Below are positions 50,209 to 58,028 of a stretch of DNA of 64,000 bases, piece by piece. Both the position numbers and the translations under genes were made by a program. Where the stretch lies: the NCBI GenBank assembly GCA_900110395.1, contig FODP01000025.1:1-64000 (forward strand), written 5' to 3'. Position 1 is the first letter of the stretch. Each line of letters begins with the position of its first letter. The DNA is from Rhodospirillales bacterium URHD0017 (GTDB taxonomy: Bacteria; Pseudomonadota; Alphaproteobacteria; Reyranellales; Reyranellaceae). Below the pieces are notes generated by a model. The model did no database searches, was not told the DNA's origin, and worked only from the letters and a program-made list of their open reading frames with translations.

Positions 50209-51294
50209 CTAAAACGGCCCGCGAAAGCGCTTGTAGCCCTCGGTCATCGAGCGCTCGACCGGGAGCGCGATACCGTGATTGTCGCCCCTCACCTGAACGA
50301 GGATGGCGTCGACCGTCTCGTGCTGGCTGGGATAGTAGATGTCTTCCAGGCTCTTGGCCGTCGGGCACGGCGCCGGCGCCATGCCGAGCATGGTCGGCGG
50401 CTGGCGCAGCAGGCCGGGATCGCGCATCACCAGCTGGCGGCACACTTCGGCGGCGACGCCGTACTCCAGCCACGACGTGTCGGCCACGACCAGCCGGCCT
50501 GTCTTGCGCACGCTGGCGGCGACCAGGTCCCAGTCGGGATGGCTGATCGAATTGAGATCGATGATCTCGGCCGAGATCCCGGCCTTGTCCTCGACATACT
50601 GGGCCGCGCGCAGCGCCTCCAGGACCATCACCGAGGTGGCGACGACGGTGACGTCGCTGCCCTTGCGCGCGACGTAGCTGGTGAGCGGCACGCGGTGCTC
50701 CGACGGCGAGACCGTGAAGTCGAGATTGTAGAGCAGGCGGTGCTCGATGCTGATCACCGGCCCGGGGTGGCGGTTGATGATCGCGGGATACATGTCGAGG
50801 ATCGCCTGGCTGCTCGACGGCATCACCACGGTCAGTCCCGGATAATGCGCGAAGGTCGACTGCGGGCTCTGCGAGTGCTGCGCGCCCTGCCCCCAGCTGC
50901 GGCCGACGACGATGCGGATCAACATCGGGCAGCGCATCAGGCCGCCGAACATGTAGCGGTACTTGGCGGCGAGGTTGATGATCTGGTTCATCGCCAGGAA
51001 GGAGAAGTCGGCGCGGATGTGCGTCGTGATCGGATAGTCGCCGACCAGCGACGCGCCGATCGCGACACCCGTCATGCCTTCTTCCATCAGCGGCACATCG
51101 AAGACACGCGCGGCGCCGTACTTCTCGGCAAGGCCGGTGGTCGAACCGAAGATGCCCTTAAAGTCGTCGACGCCCTGCCCCATGATGAAGGTGTTGGCGT
51201 GGTCGGCCAGGGCCGCGTCCATGGTCTCGAGCAAGGCGCCGGCATAGGACAGCACGCGCGTGCCCTGGTCCGGCTTTACTGCGGCGATGCTCAT
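50209..51294 (-). CDS. pyruvate dehydrogenase E1-like beta subunit (set 1)
   Basis: A 361-residue thiamine-diphosphate enzyme subunit. The pyrimidine-binding domain has FDVPLMEEGMTGVAIGASLVGDYP, with the activating glutamate in place, then RADFSFLAMNQIINLAAKYRYMFGG, GRSWGQGAQHSQSPQ and a transketolase_C domain. It pairs with the alpha subunit whose stop overlaps this ATG (TGATG). No E2 or E3 gene is present, so the pair cannot be a standard 2-oxo acid dehydrogenase complex encoded here. AviB1/AviB2-like pairs in avilamycin biosynthesis attach a two-carbon branch to a sugar. A branched-sugar role is inferred. Confidence 0.9.
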   Translation of the reverse strand: MSIAAVKPDQGTRVLSYAGALLETMDAALADHANTFIMGQGVDDFKGIFGSTTGLAEKYGAARVFDVPLMEEGMTGVAIGASLVGDYPITTHIRADFSFLAMNQIINLAAKYRYMFGGLMRCPMLIRIVVGRSWGQGAQHSQSPQSTFAHYPGLTVVMPSSSQAILDMYPAIINRHPGPVISIEHRLLYNLDFTVSPSEHRVPLTSYVARKGSDVTVVATSVMVLEALRAAQYVEDKAGISAEIIDLNSISHPDWDLVAASVRKTGRLVVADTSWLEYGVAAEVCRQLVMRDPGLLRQPPTMLGMAPAPCPTAKSLEDIYYPSQHETVDAILVQVRGDNHGIALPVERSMTEGYKRFRGPF

Positions 51295-52220
51295 CAGATC
51301 ACGTCCGCCAGCAGTTCGTCGCGGCCGGGGGCCGGGCTCGCCTCGGCGAAGGCGACGGCTGCTTCGATCTCGCGCTCGATGTCGGGGCGAAGCGTCGCGA
51401 CGAGTTTCTGGTCGACGATCAGTGGATCGCGACGCTTCCAGGCATCGACGCCGTCGCTGGTGCGATAGTTGAAGTGGAAGTCCTCGCCGACGCCGACATG
51501 CTCCTTGTAGCGCGACGTGACGATCTCGAGCACGAACGGCTCGCCCGCCCTCACCTTGGCGGCAGCTTCGAGCGTGGCCTGCCGGATCGCCAGCATGTCC
51601 CAGCCCTCTTCGAGCCGCCGGCTGGCGATGCCGAACGACGCGGCGTGCTCGGCCAGACGATAGGACTGGCGCACCGGCCGATGGCTGTGCACGGCAAGCC
51701 CGTTGTCCTCGCACAGGAACAGCACCGGCACCTTCATGAGCGCCGCGAAGTTCAGGCTCTCGTGATAGACGCCCTCTTCAGTGGCGCCGTCGCCGAACAC
51801 CGCCACGGCAATCTGCGAGAGGCCGCGCCGCTTGAAGCTCAGCGCCGCGCCGACCGCGTGCGGGATGGTGCTGGCGACCACTGCCGACGATCCCATCAGG
51901 CCGACCTCGGGGGCGGCGAGATGCATGGAGCCCGCCTTGCCGCCCGAGACGCCGCCCTTGCGGCCGTACAGCTCGGCGAACATGGCGTCGAGCGAGCCGC
52001 CCTTGGCGATATAGAAGCCGTGGCTGCGGTAGGTCGCGAAGACCAGGTCGTCGGGCTTCAGGCCGTCGCAGACGCCCACTGCCACGGCTTCCTGGCCGAT
52101 CGACAGATGGACCGGGCTCTGGATCTTGTCGGACGGATAGAGCTCGATGATCCGTTCCTCGACCAGCCTGATCAGCAGCGCCGTCCGGAACAGCCGGCGA
52201 TAGATCGCTTCATCCTTCAC
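51294..52220 (-). CDS. pyruvate dehydrogenase E1-like alpha subunit (set 1)
   Basis: A 308-residue subunit with the thiamine-diphosphate motif GDGATEEGVYHESLNFAAL followed by FLCEDNGLAVH, and GGSMH-type KAGSMHLAAPEVGLMGSSA. IQSPVHLSIGQEAVAVG marks the E1 alpha fold. GTG 52220 is chosen because GGGGAG lies nine bases upstream; a TTG at 52286 would add 22 residues without conservation. It forms an alpha2-beta2 enzyme with the gene at 50209. It follows the SDR at 52302 by 81 bases on the same strand. Confidence 0.9.
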   Translation of the reverse strand: MKDEAIYRRLFRTALLIRLVEERIIELYPSDKIQSPVHLSIGQEAVAVGVCDGLKPDDLVFATYRSHGFYIAKGGSLDAMFAELYGRKGGVSGGKAGSMHLAAPEVGLMGSSAVVASTIPHAVGAALSFKRRGLSQIAVAVFGDGATEEGVYHESLNFAALMKVPVLFLCEDNGLAVHSHRPVRQSYRLAEHAASFGIASRRLEEGWDMLAIRQATLEAAAKVRAGEPFVLEIVTSRYKEHVGVGEDFHFNYRTSDGVDAWKRRDPLIVDQKLVATLRPDIEREIEAAVAFAEASPAPGRDELLADVI

Positions 52221-52301
52221 AGACAGACGCTCCCCGGCGTTGCTTCTGGGCAGCCGACTGCTAACGGAGGCCGCGCCGTCTGGCAATCGCCCATCATGAC
52301 G

Positions 52302-53087
52302 CTAAAAGGCGCGGCTCTGGCCGCCGTCGACCGTGATGTTGGCGCCGTTCACCAGGCTCGCCTCGGCCGAACACAGGAAGGCAACAACGGCCGCCACCTC
52401 CTCCGGCGTGCCCAGCCGACCCAGCGGATACTCCAGGTCGACCATGCGCCTGAAACCCTCGGGATCGCGCTTCTGCTCGTCCTCGAAGCCGGTGCCGGGG
52501 ATGTAGATGCCACCCGGCGCCACAGAATTGAAGGTGATGCCGTCGCGCACCAGGTAGGCCATGGCCGACAGCGACTTCATGAGGCCGGTCTCGGCCGCCT
52601 TGGCCATGGTGAACCAAGGCCGGCCGACGCCTTCCTTGCCGCCGTAGATCGAGGTGATGGTGACCACGCGTCCCCACTTGCCGCGGCGCATGTGCGGCAG
52701 GGCGCGGCGGGTGAAGCGGACAGCCGCCATGGCGTTCTTCTCGTAGACCTCGCCCCACACCCGCACGTCGGTGTCCTCGACGATCTCCTTGCCCCAGCGT
52801 CCACCGCCGCCGACGTTGTTGACCAGGATCTGCACGCCGCCCCATTCGCGGTCGACCGCGTCCATCACGCGATCGGCCGCCTCCGCTTCGAGGAGATCGG
52901 CGGCGACCGCCAGCAACTTCACGCCATGAGGCTTGAGATCGGCCATCGCTGCATCGAGGCGCTGCTGCGAGCGCGAGCAGATGGCGACGTGGCAGCCCTC
53001 CTGGGCGAGGCGCTTGGCCGAGGCCAGCCCGATGCCGTGACTGCCGCCGGTCACCAGCGCGAACTTTCCGGAGAGGCCGAGGTCCAT
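52302..53087 (-). CDS. classical short-chain dehydrogenase with Tyr-to-Phe change in the active site
   Basis: A 261-residue SDR of FabG-like type: ALVTGGSHGIGLASAKRL (cofactor site), ILVNNVGGGG (NNAG equivalent), the serine in VTITSIYGG, and VAPGGIYIPGTGF. The YxxxK motif reads FTMAK, since the codon is TTC. The tyrosine that normally donates the proton is lost, while the lysine remains. It lies between two E1 alpha/beta gene sets. If active, it would reduce or dehydrate a product of those enzymes; the change suggests a different chemistry or a binding role. Confidence 0.88.
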   Translation of the reverse strand: MDLGLSGKFALVTGGSHGIGLASAKRLAQEGCHVAICSRSQQRLDAAMADLKPHGVKLLAVAADLLEAEAADRVMDAVDREWGGVQILVNNVGGGGRWGKEIVEDTDVRVWGEVYEKNAMAAVRFTRRALPHMRRGKWGRVVTITSIYGGKEGVGRPWFTMAKAAETGLMKSLSAMAYLVRDGITFNSVAPGGIYIPGTGFEDEQKRDPEGFRRMVDLEYPLGRLGTPEEVAAVVAFLCSAEASLVNGANITVDGGQSRAF

Positions 53088-53112
53088 CTACGGCGCTCCC
53101 TGCTCATGGTCT

Positions 53113-53174
53113 TCCGGACCGCGCGCATCCTGCGCGCTCATGAGCATGAGCGAGCTGGAAGCTCGCGGTCCGGA
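53113..53174. repeat. 62-base imperfect palindrome
   Basis: TCCGGACCGCG at 53113-53123 is matched by CGCGGTCCGGA at 53164-53174. Between them lie a small GCGCGC...GCGCGC hairpin and CTCATGAGCATGAG. It sits in the 108-base gap between the SDR and the second E1 beta gene. Only one copy is in this window. It may be a REP-like unit or a transcript processing hairpin. Confidence 0.6.
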
Positions 53175-53195
53175 CGAGCATGACATGAGCATCGC

Positions 53196-54236
53196 CTAGA
53201 ACGGCCCTCGGAAGCGGCGCTCGTGGCTGAAGAAGTCCTCGCCGTCGAGGTTGGCCGCTTCCAGCCCGAGCATGTCCTCGACAGCGTGCACGATCGTCTT
53301 TGCGTTGGGATAGAACTCGTTCTCGAGCTCGCGCACGGTCGGAGCCGGTGTCTGAGCAAAGCCGATGCGCTTGACCGGCGCCTTGAGCTTGCCGAAGCAC
53401 TTCTCGTTGATGCGCGCCGACAGCTCGGCGCTGAAGCCCGAGTCGACCCAGTCGCAATCGGCGATGATGCAGCGCCCGGTCCGCTTCACCGATTCGACGA
53501 TCAGGTTCTCGTCGAGCGGCGCCAGGGTGCGCGGATCGACGATCTCCACCGAGACGCCGCGCTTGGCGAGGATATCGGCCGCCAGCCGCGCCTCGACGTT
53601 CATCCAGGACAGGCCGACCACGGTGACGTCCTTGCCCGGCCGCAGGATGCGCCCGACGCCGAGCGGTATCTCATAGGGCTCCTCTGGCACATCCTCCTCG
53701 GCCCAGTAAAGCCAACGGTGCTCGAAGCAGATCACCGGATTGTCGTCGCGGATCGCGGCGATCATCATGCCCTTCATGTCGGATGGCGTCGTAGGCGCGA
53801 TAACCTTCAGGCCAGGAATGTGCGTGAAGTTCGAGAACAGCGCCTTGGAGTGCTGTGCGCCCTGGCCCCAGCCTCGGCCGATCACGGCGCGCACCACCAG
53901 CGGCACCTTGAGCTTGCCGCCGGTCGAATAGGTGTAGTTCGACACCATGTTGATCAGCTGGTTGGTCGCCAGGATCATGAAGTCGACGCGGATATGGACG
54001 TGGATCGGCCGCAGGCCGCGGATCGCGGCGCCGAGGCCGAAGCCCGTCATCGCGTCCTCCGAGATCGGCGTATCGAAGCAGCGCTCCTTGCCGAACTTCT
54101 CGGGAATTCCCTTGGTGGTGCCGAAGATCGACGACCAGGTCGGCACGCCGATGCCGTAGACGAAGACGCGGCTGTCGCGCTCCATCTCCTGCGTCGTCGC
54201 CTCGCGGATGGCGCCGGCGTAATCAAGCTTTCTCAT
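53196..54236 (-). CDS. pyruvate dehydrogenase E1-like beta subunit (set 2)
   Basis: A 346-residue subunit parallel to that at 50209: FDTPISEDAMTGFGLGAAIRGLRP (activating Glu in SEDAM), HIRVDFMILATNQLINMVSNY and GRGWGQGAQHSKALFSNF. Both beta proteins end in RFRGPF, a rare shared tail, so the two sets are recent relatives. ATG 54236 has AGGTG six bases upstream; it overlaps the alpha gene by 14 bases. As with set 1, E2 and E3 are absent. The partner is the alpha subunit at 54223. Confidence 0.9.
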   Translation of the reverse strand: MRKLDYAGAIREATTQEMERDSRVFVYGIGVPTWSSIFGTTKGIPEKFGKERCFDTPISEDAMTGFGLGAAIRGLRPIHVHIRVDFMILATNQLINMVSNYTYSTGGKLKVPLVVRAVIGRGWGQGAQHSKALFSNFTHIPGLKVIAPTTPSDMKGMMIAAIRDDNPVICFEHRWLYWAEEDVPEEPYEIPLGVGRILRPGKDVTVVGLSWMNVEARLAADILAKRGVSVEIVDPRTLAPLDENLIVESVKRTGRCIIADCDWVDSGFSAELSARINEKCFGKLKAPVKRIGFAQTPAPTVRELENEFYPNAKTIVHAVEDMLGLEAANLDGEDFFSHERRFRGPF

Positions 54237-55215
54237 AGAACACACCTGCGTGCAGCCGGTCGGGTGTCGGGATCGGCGCCTGCGACGCCCGCTTCACGCT
54301 TGCCTGAATGGCCTTGTCGATCTCGTCTTCCATCGCCGCGATGGCACTCTCGGTTACCTGGTGCTTGGCGAGCCGCGCGCGTTGCACCTTGAGCGCGTCA
54401 CGATCGATCCATTCGCGCTCGACCGTCGCCTGGTCGCGATAGCCCCAGTTCCAGTCGGTGCCGATGCCGACATGTTCGAGATAGCGGCAGCACTTGACGT
54501 TGAGGAACGCCGGACGGCGGTCGCGATGCGCCTTGGCCACGGCTTCCTTCGCCAGGGAATAAACGCTCTCGACATCGCCGCTGTCGTCCTCGTAGGTGTC
54601 GGCGCCGAACGGCTTGACGGCGTCGGACAGCGACTTCGACACCTGGCGGGCCTCGCGCGGCGTATCGACGGCGTAGCCGTTGTCCTCGCAGACGAAGATC
54701 ACCGGCAGCTTGAACAGCGCGGCAGCGTTGATGCTCTCCCAGAAAACGCCGGCATCGGCCGCGCCATCACCGAAGAACACCACGGAGGTGCGGCCGGTCT
54801 TGAGCTGCCTGTTGGCGAAGGCGGCGCCGACCGCGACGGGGATCTGCGTGGCAACGACGCCGCTCGACAGGATGTGGCCCTGGTCGGGGGCGGCGAGATG
54901 CATCGACCCACCCTTGCCTTCACCCGTTCCGGACGTGCGGCCATAGAGCTCCGAGAAGAAGCGGTCCGTGTCGTGCGTCTGCGCCAGGAAGGCGGCATGG
55001 CTGCGGTAGGAAGCGAAGACGTCGGCCTTGCCCTCGAGGGCCGAACACACCCCGACGCACACGAACTCCTGGCCCATCGACATGTGCATGGGCGTACGCA
55101 TGAGGTTTTCGGCATAGTGCTTGACGATGTATTCTTCGGAACGTCGAGCCAGGAACAGGCTCTTGAACAACTTTATCGTCGTCGCTTTGGGCAGGGGTTC
55201 GCGGGCAAAACTCAT
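54223..55215 (-). CDS. pyruvate dehydrogenase E1-like alpha subunit (set 2)
   Basis: A 330-residue subunit. Thiamine-diphosphate motif GDGAADAGVFWESINAAALF then FVCEDNGYAVD; GEGKGGSMHLAAPDQGHILSSG is typical for E1 alpha. It has LMRTPMHMSMGQEF where set 1 has IQSPVHLSIGQEA. It is the first gene of the minus operon running to 50209 (alpha2, beta2, SDR, alpha1, beta1). A 22-base dyad lies 17 bases upstream of its ATG. The 143-base divergent region is shared with the heptose dehydratase-like gene, suggesting coordinated control. Confidence 0.9.
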   Translation of the reverse strand: MSFAREPLPKATTIKLFKSLFLARRSEEYIVKHYAENLMRTPMHMSMGQEFVCVGVCSALEGKADVFASYRSHAAFLAQTHDTDRFFSELYGRTSGTGEGKGGSMHLAAPDQGHILSSGVVATQIPVAVGAAFANRQLKTGRTSVVFFGDGAADAGVFWESINAAALFKLPVIFVCEDNGYAVDTPREARQVSKSLSDAVKPFGADTYEDDSGDVESVYSLAKEAVAKAHRDRRPAFLNVKCCRYLEHVGIGTDWNWGYRDQATVEREWIDRDALKVQRARLAKHQVTESAIAAMEDEIDKAIQASVKRASQAPIPTPDRLHAGVFYEKA

Positions 55216-55231
55216 CGTGACTATCGTTATT

Positions 55232-55253
55232 TCTATGGTGGTCGGACCATAGA
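55232..55253. promoter_or_regulatory. inverted repeat in the leader of the E1 alpha 2 gene
   Basis: TCTATGGT (55232-55239) and ACCATAGA (55246-55253) form 8-base arms around GGTCGG, 17 bases upstream of the minus-strand ATG. The position suits an operator or a leader hairpin. No regulator gene is nearby. Confidence 0.4.
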
Positions 55254-55359
55254 GACCTCCGACTCGCAAGGCAACGGCAGGGGTTTCCCGGCCGGGGTGG
55301 CCTTTTGTCATTGTCTCAATTAAGTAGACCGCCACAAAAGGCAGGATAGACGGGGGACG

Positions 55360-56379
55360 ATGGCTGCTCGGCGCGCGCTTATCACAGGAATCACGGGGAT
55401 GGTGGGCTCCCACCTCGCCGAGTTCCTGCTCGACAAGACCGACTGGGATGTCATCGGCATGTGCCGCTGGCGCAGCCCGCTCGACAACCTGGCCAACATC
55501 GCCCATCGCATCAACTCGAAGGATCGTGTCTCGCTGCTGTACGGCGACCTGCGCGACACGATGTCGATCCAGAAGGTGGTTGCCGACGCGAAGCCGGACT
55601 ACGTCTTCCACCTCGCCGCGCAGAGCTTCCCGCGCACCAGCTTCGATGCGCCGCTCGACACCATGGACACCAACGTCCAGGGCACGGTGCGCGTGCTCGA
55701 CGCCCTGAAGCAGCATGCGCCCAAGGCCATCATCCATGTCTGCGCCTCGTCCGAGGTGTTCGGCCGGGTGCCGAAGGAGAAGCTGCCGATCGACGAGGAG
55801 TGCACCTTCCATCCCGCGTCGCCCTACGCCATCTCCAAGGTCGGCACCGACCTGGTCGGCCGCTTCTACGCCGAGGCCTACGGCATGACGGTCATGACGA
55901 CCCGCATGTTCACCCACACCGGGCCGCGACGCGGCGACGTCTTCGCCGAATCGACCTTCGCCAAGCAGATCGCGATGATCGAGCACAATCGCATCCCGCC
56001 GATCGTCAAGGTCGGCAATCTGCAATCGCTGCGCACGGTGGCCGACGTGCGCGACGCGGTGCGCGCCTACTATATGCTGGTCACCGTCAAGCCGACGGCA
56101 GGCGCCTACTACAACATCGGCGGCACGCACTCCTGCACGGTGAAGGACATCCTCGACACGCTGATCTCCTTCTCGCCGGCCAAGGACGCCATCAAGGTCG
56201 AGGTCGATCCCGACCGGCTGCGTCCCATCGATGCCGACCTGCAGGTGCCCAACACTGCGAAATTCCACGCCCATACCGGCTGGAAGCCCGAGATTCCCCA
56301 TGAGAAGACACTGCGCGACCTGCTGGACTACTGGCGGGAGCGCGTGGCAACGGAAGGCGACCGTTTTCTGACCCGCTGA
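55360..56379 (+). CDS. GDP-sugar 4,6-dehydratase-like SDR (GDP-heptose dehydratase candidate)
   Basis: A 339-residue extended SDR of the GDP-mannose 4,6-dehydratase group: ALITGITGMVGSHLAEFLL, VFHLAAQSFPRTSFDAP, CASSEVFG, and the catalytic SPYAISKVGTDLVGRFYAEAYG. GDP-mannose dehydratases carry the same RMFTHTGPRRGDVFAES region. Homologues such as DmhA of Yersinia and the DdahA/MlghA enzymes of Campylobacter act on GDP-manno-heptose. Given HddA 44 bases downstream and an HddC fusion, a GDP-heptose substrate is inferred. A GGGGGAC ribosome site precedes the ATG. Confidence 0.88.
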   Translation: MAARRALITGITGMVGSHLAEFLLDKTDWDVIGMCRWRSPLDNLANIAHRINSKDRVSLLYGDLRDTMSIQKVVADAKPDYVFHLAAQSFPRTSFDAPLDTMDTNVQGTVRVLDALKQHAPKAIIHVCASSEVFGRVPKEKLPIDEECTFHPASPYAISKVGTDLVGRFYAEAYGMTVMTTRMFTHTGPRRGDVFAESTFAKQIAMIEHNRIPPIVKVGNLQSLRTVADVRDAVRAYYMLVTVKPTAGAYYNIGGTHSCTVKDILDTLISFSPAKDAIKVEVDPDRLRPIDADLQVPNTAKFHAHTGWKPEIPHEKTLRDLLDYWRERVATEGDRFLTR

Positions 56380-56423
56380 GGCGGCAGATCGGCGAGACTG
56401 TCGGAAAGGTTGATGATCTTCAG

Positions 56424-57443
56424 ATGCTGATGGCAATTTCCCGCACGCCGTACCGGGTGTCGTTTTTCGGCGGCGGCACGGACTACCCGCCCTGGTTCCG
56501 CCGGCATGGCGGAGCCGTGCTGTCTATGGCCATCAACAAGTACTGCTATATCGGCACCGGCTTCCTGCCGCCGTTCTTCGGCATCCGCCATCGCATCATC
56601 TGGTCGCACATCGAGGCCGTGGGCTCCGCCGCCGAGATCCAGCATCCCGCCGTGCGCGCCGGCCTGGAGGTGCTGGGCTACGACGACAGCCAGGGTATCG
56701 AGCTGTTCCACCAGGGCGACCTGCCGGCGCGCTCGGGCATCGGTTCGAGCTCGGCCTTCGCCGTCGGCCTGATCAACGTATTGACCGCCATGCGTGGCAA
56801 GTCCCTCGATGCACACGCGCTTGCGGTAAGCGCCACGGACCTCGAGCAGAACAAGCTCAAGGAAGCGGTAGGTTGCCAGGATCAGATCGCCAGCGCCTAC
56901 GGCGGCATGAACGTCATCAAGTTCGAGCGCGATGATTCCTTCTCGGTGACCCCGCTCGGTCTCGACGACAGTCAGCGCCAGGGCTTCGAGAAGTGGTTGA
57001 TGCTCTTCTATACCGGCAGCAGCCGGCTCTCGTCCGACTACGCGAAGAAGCTGATCAACAATCTCGAAGCCAACGCCAAGCACATGACGCGCATGCACGA
57101 GATGGTCGAGATCGGCGCCGAGCTGCTGCATGCCGGCAAGATCGAGGAATTCGGCAAGCTGCTGCACGAAGGCTGGACACTGAAGCGCGGTCTCGCCAAC
57201 GGCACCAGCACCTCGACGATCGATCGCATTTACGACGACGCGCAGCGCGCCGGTGCGCTCGGCGGCAAGCTTTTGGGCGCCGGCGGCACCGGCTTCATGG
57301 TGTTCGTGGTGCCGCCCGAGCGGCAGGCGGCCGTCGCCCAGGCGCTGTCGCATCTCATCACTGTGCCGGTTTCGGCCGATTTCACGGGCTCGACGATCGT
57401 CTACCGCAAGGAAGAGCTACTTGGCGGCGGGCTAGCGCGCTGA
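56424..57443 (+). CDS. hddA: D-glycero-alpha-D-manno-heptose 7-phosphate kinase
   Basis: A 339-residue GHMP kinase. It opens with ISRTPYRVSFFGGGTDYPPWF, as in HddA proteins, has the ATP loop LPARSGIGSSSAFAVGLI around 105, and ends with KLLGAGGTGFMVFVVPP. HddA phosphorylates heptose 7-phosphate at C1 to give the 1,7-bisphosphate; GmhB then removes the 7-phosphate and HddC adds GMP. The latter two are fused at 44780. GmhA, the first enzyme of the route, is not in the window. It follows the dehydratase by 44 bases and precedes the RmlC-like gene by 16. Confidence 0.92.
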   Translation: MLMAISRTPYRVSFFGGGTDYPPWFRRHGGAVLSMAINKYCYIGTGFLPPFFGIRHRIIWSHIEAVGSAAEIQHPAVRAGLEVLGYDDSQGIELFHQGDLPARSGIGSSSAFAVGLINVLTAMRGKSLDAHALAVSATDLEQNKLKEAVGCQDQIASAYGGMNVIKFERDDSFSVTPLGLDDSQRQGFEKWLMLFYTGSSRLSSDYAKKLINNLEANAKHMTRMHEMVEIGAELLHAGKIEEFGKLLHEGWTLKRGLANGTSTSTIDRIYDDAQRAGALGGKLLGAGGTGFMVFVVPPERQAAVAQALSHLITVPVSADFTGSTIVYRKEELLGGGLAR

Positions 57444-57459
57444 TCGACAGGGGGTTGGG

Positions 57460-57975
57460 ATGGAAGTGTTCACGACAAAGCTCGAATCGGTGCTGCTGAT
57501 CAAGCCGCCGACCGTGTTCGAGGATTTCCGCGGCCACTACATCGAGACCTACAACCGCAAGGCCTACTTCACGGCCGGTATCCCGATCGAGTTCATCCAG
57601 GACGACATCTCGATGTCGCATCGCCACGTGTTGCGCGGCATCCACGGCGACACCAAGACGTGGAAGCTGATCTCGTGCCTGCAGGGCAGCTTCTACATGG
57701 TGGTGGTGAACAACGACCCAAGCTCCTCGCAGTACCGTCAGTGGGAGGCCTTCACCCTCTCCGATACCAATCGCCTGCAGGTGCTGGTGCCGCCCAACTT
57801 CGGCAACGGGCATCTGGTGATGAGCGAGCGGGCGATCTTCCACTACAAGCAAAGCACGGAATACGACCGCGCCGGCCAGTTCACGATCTCGTGGAACGAT
57901 CCGGACCTGAAGATCTGGTGGCCGGTCGCAAACCCGATCGTCTCTCAGCGCGACCAGGGGCACACGAAGGGCTAG
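57460..57975 (+). CDS. dTDP-4-dehydrorhamnose 3,5-epimerase-like protein (GDP-keto-heptose epimerase candidate)
   Basis: A 171-residue cupin epimerase. FEDFRGHYIETYNRKAY and SHRHVLRGIHGDTKTWKLI carry the active-site His; LVPPNFGNGHLVMSE is the second conserved strand. The RGIHGD form matches the DdahB/MlghB branch of Campylobacter better than RGLHYQ of RmlC. Those enzymes epimerise C3 and C5 of GDP-4-keto-6-deoxy-heptose. Placement immediately after HddA and the dehydratase supports this. It ends 30 bases before palindromic copy C. Confidence 0.88.
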   Translation: MEVFTTKLESVLLIKPPTVFEDFRGHYIETYNRKAYFTAGIPIEFIQDDISMSHRHVLRGIHGDTKTWKLISCLQGSFYMVVVNNDPSSSQYRQWEAFTLSDTNRLQVLVPPNFGNGHLVMSERAIFHYKQSTEYDRAGQFTISWNDPDLKIWWPVANPIVSQRDQGHTKG

Positions 57976-58004
57976 AGCGACGTCGTCACCCCCGACGTCA
58001 TGCT

Positions 58005-58028
58005 CCTCTCCCCCTAGCGGGGGAGAGG
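58005..58028. repeat. single palindrome, copy C of the repeat
   Basis: The same 24-base palindrome as in copies A and B (arms CCTCTCCCCC and GGGGGAGAGG around TAGC), here alone. It lies at the convergent junction between the RmlC-like gene and the AGE-family gene, whose stop codon is inside it. Confidence 0.9.

Noticed and set aside
52221..52286. Longer E1 alpha start at TTG 52286
   Set aside because: The extra 22 residues lack family similarity and no ribosome site is near; GTG 52220 has GGGGAG nine bases upstream.
51474..53183. A 569-codon open frame on the plus strand
   Set aside because: Antisense to the E1 alpha and SDR genes, both of which have catalytic motifs.
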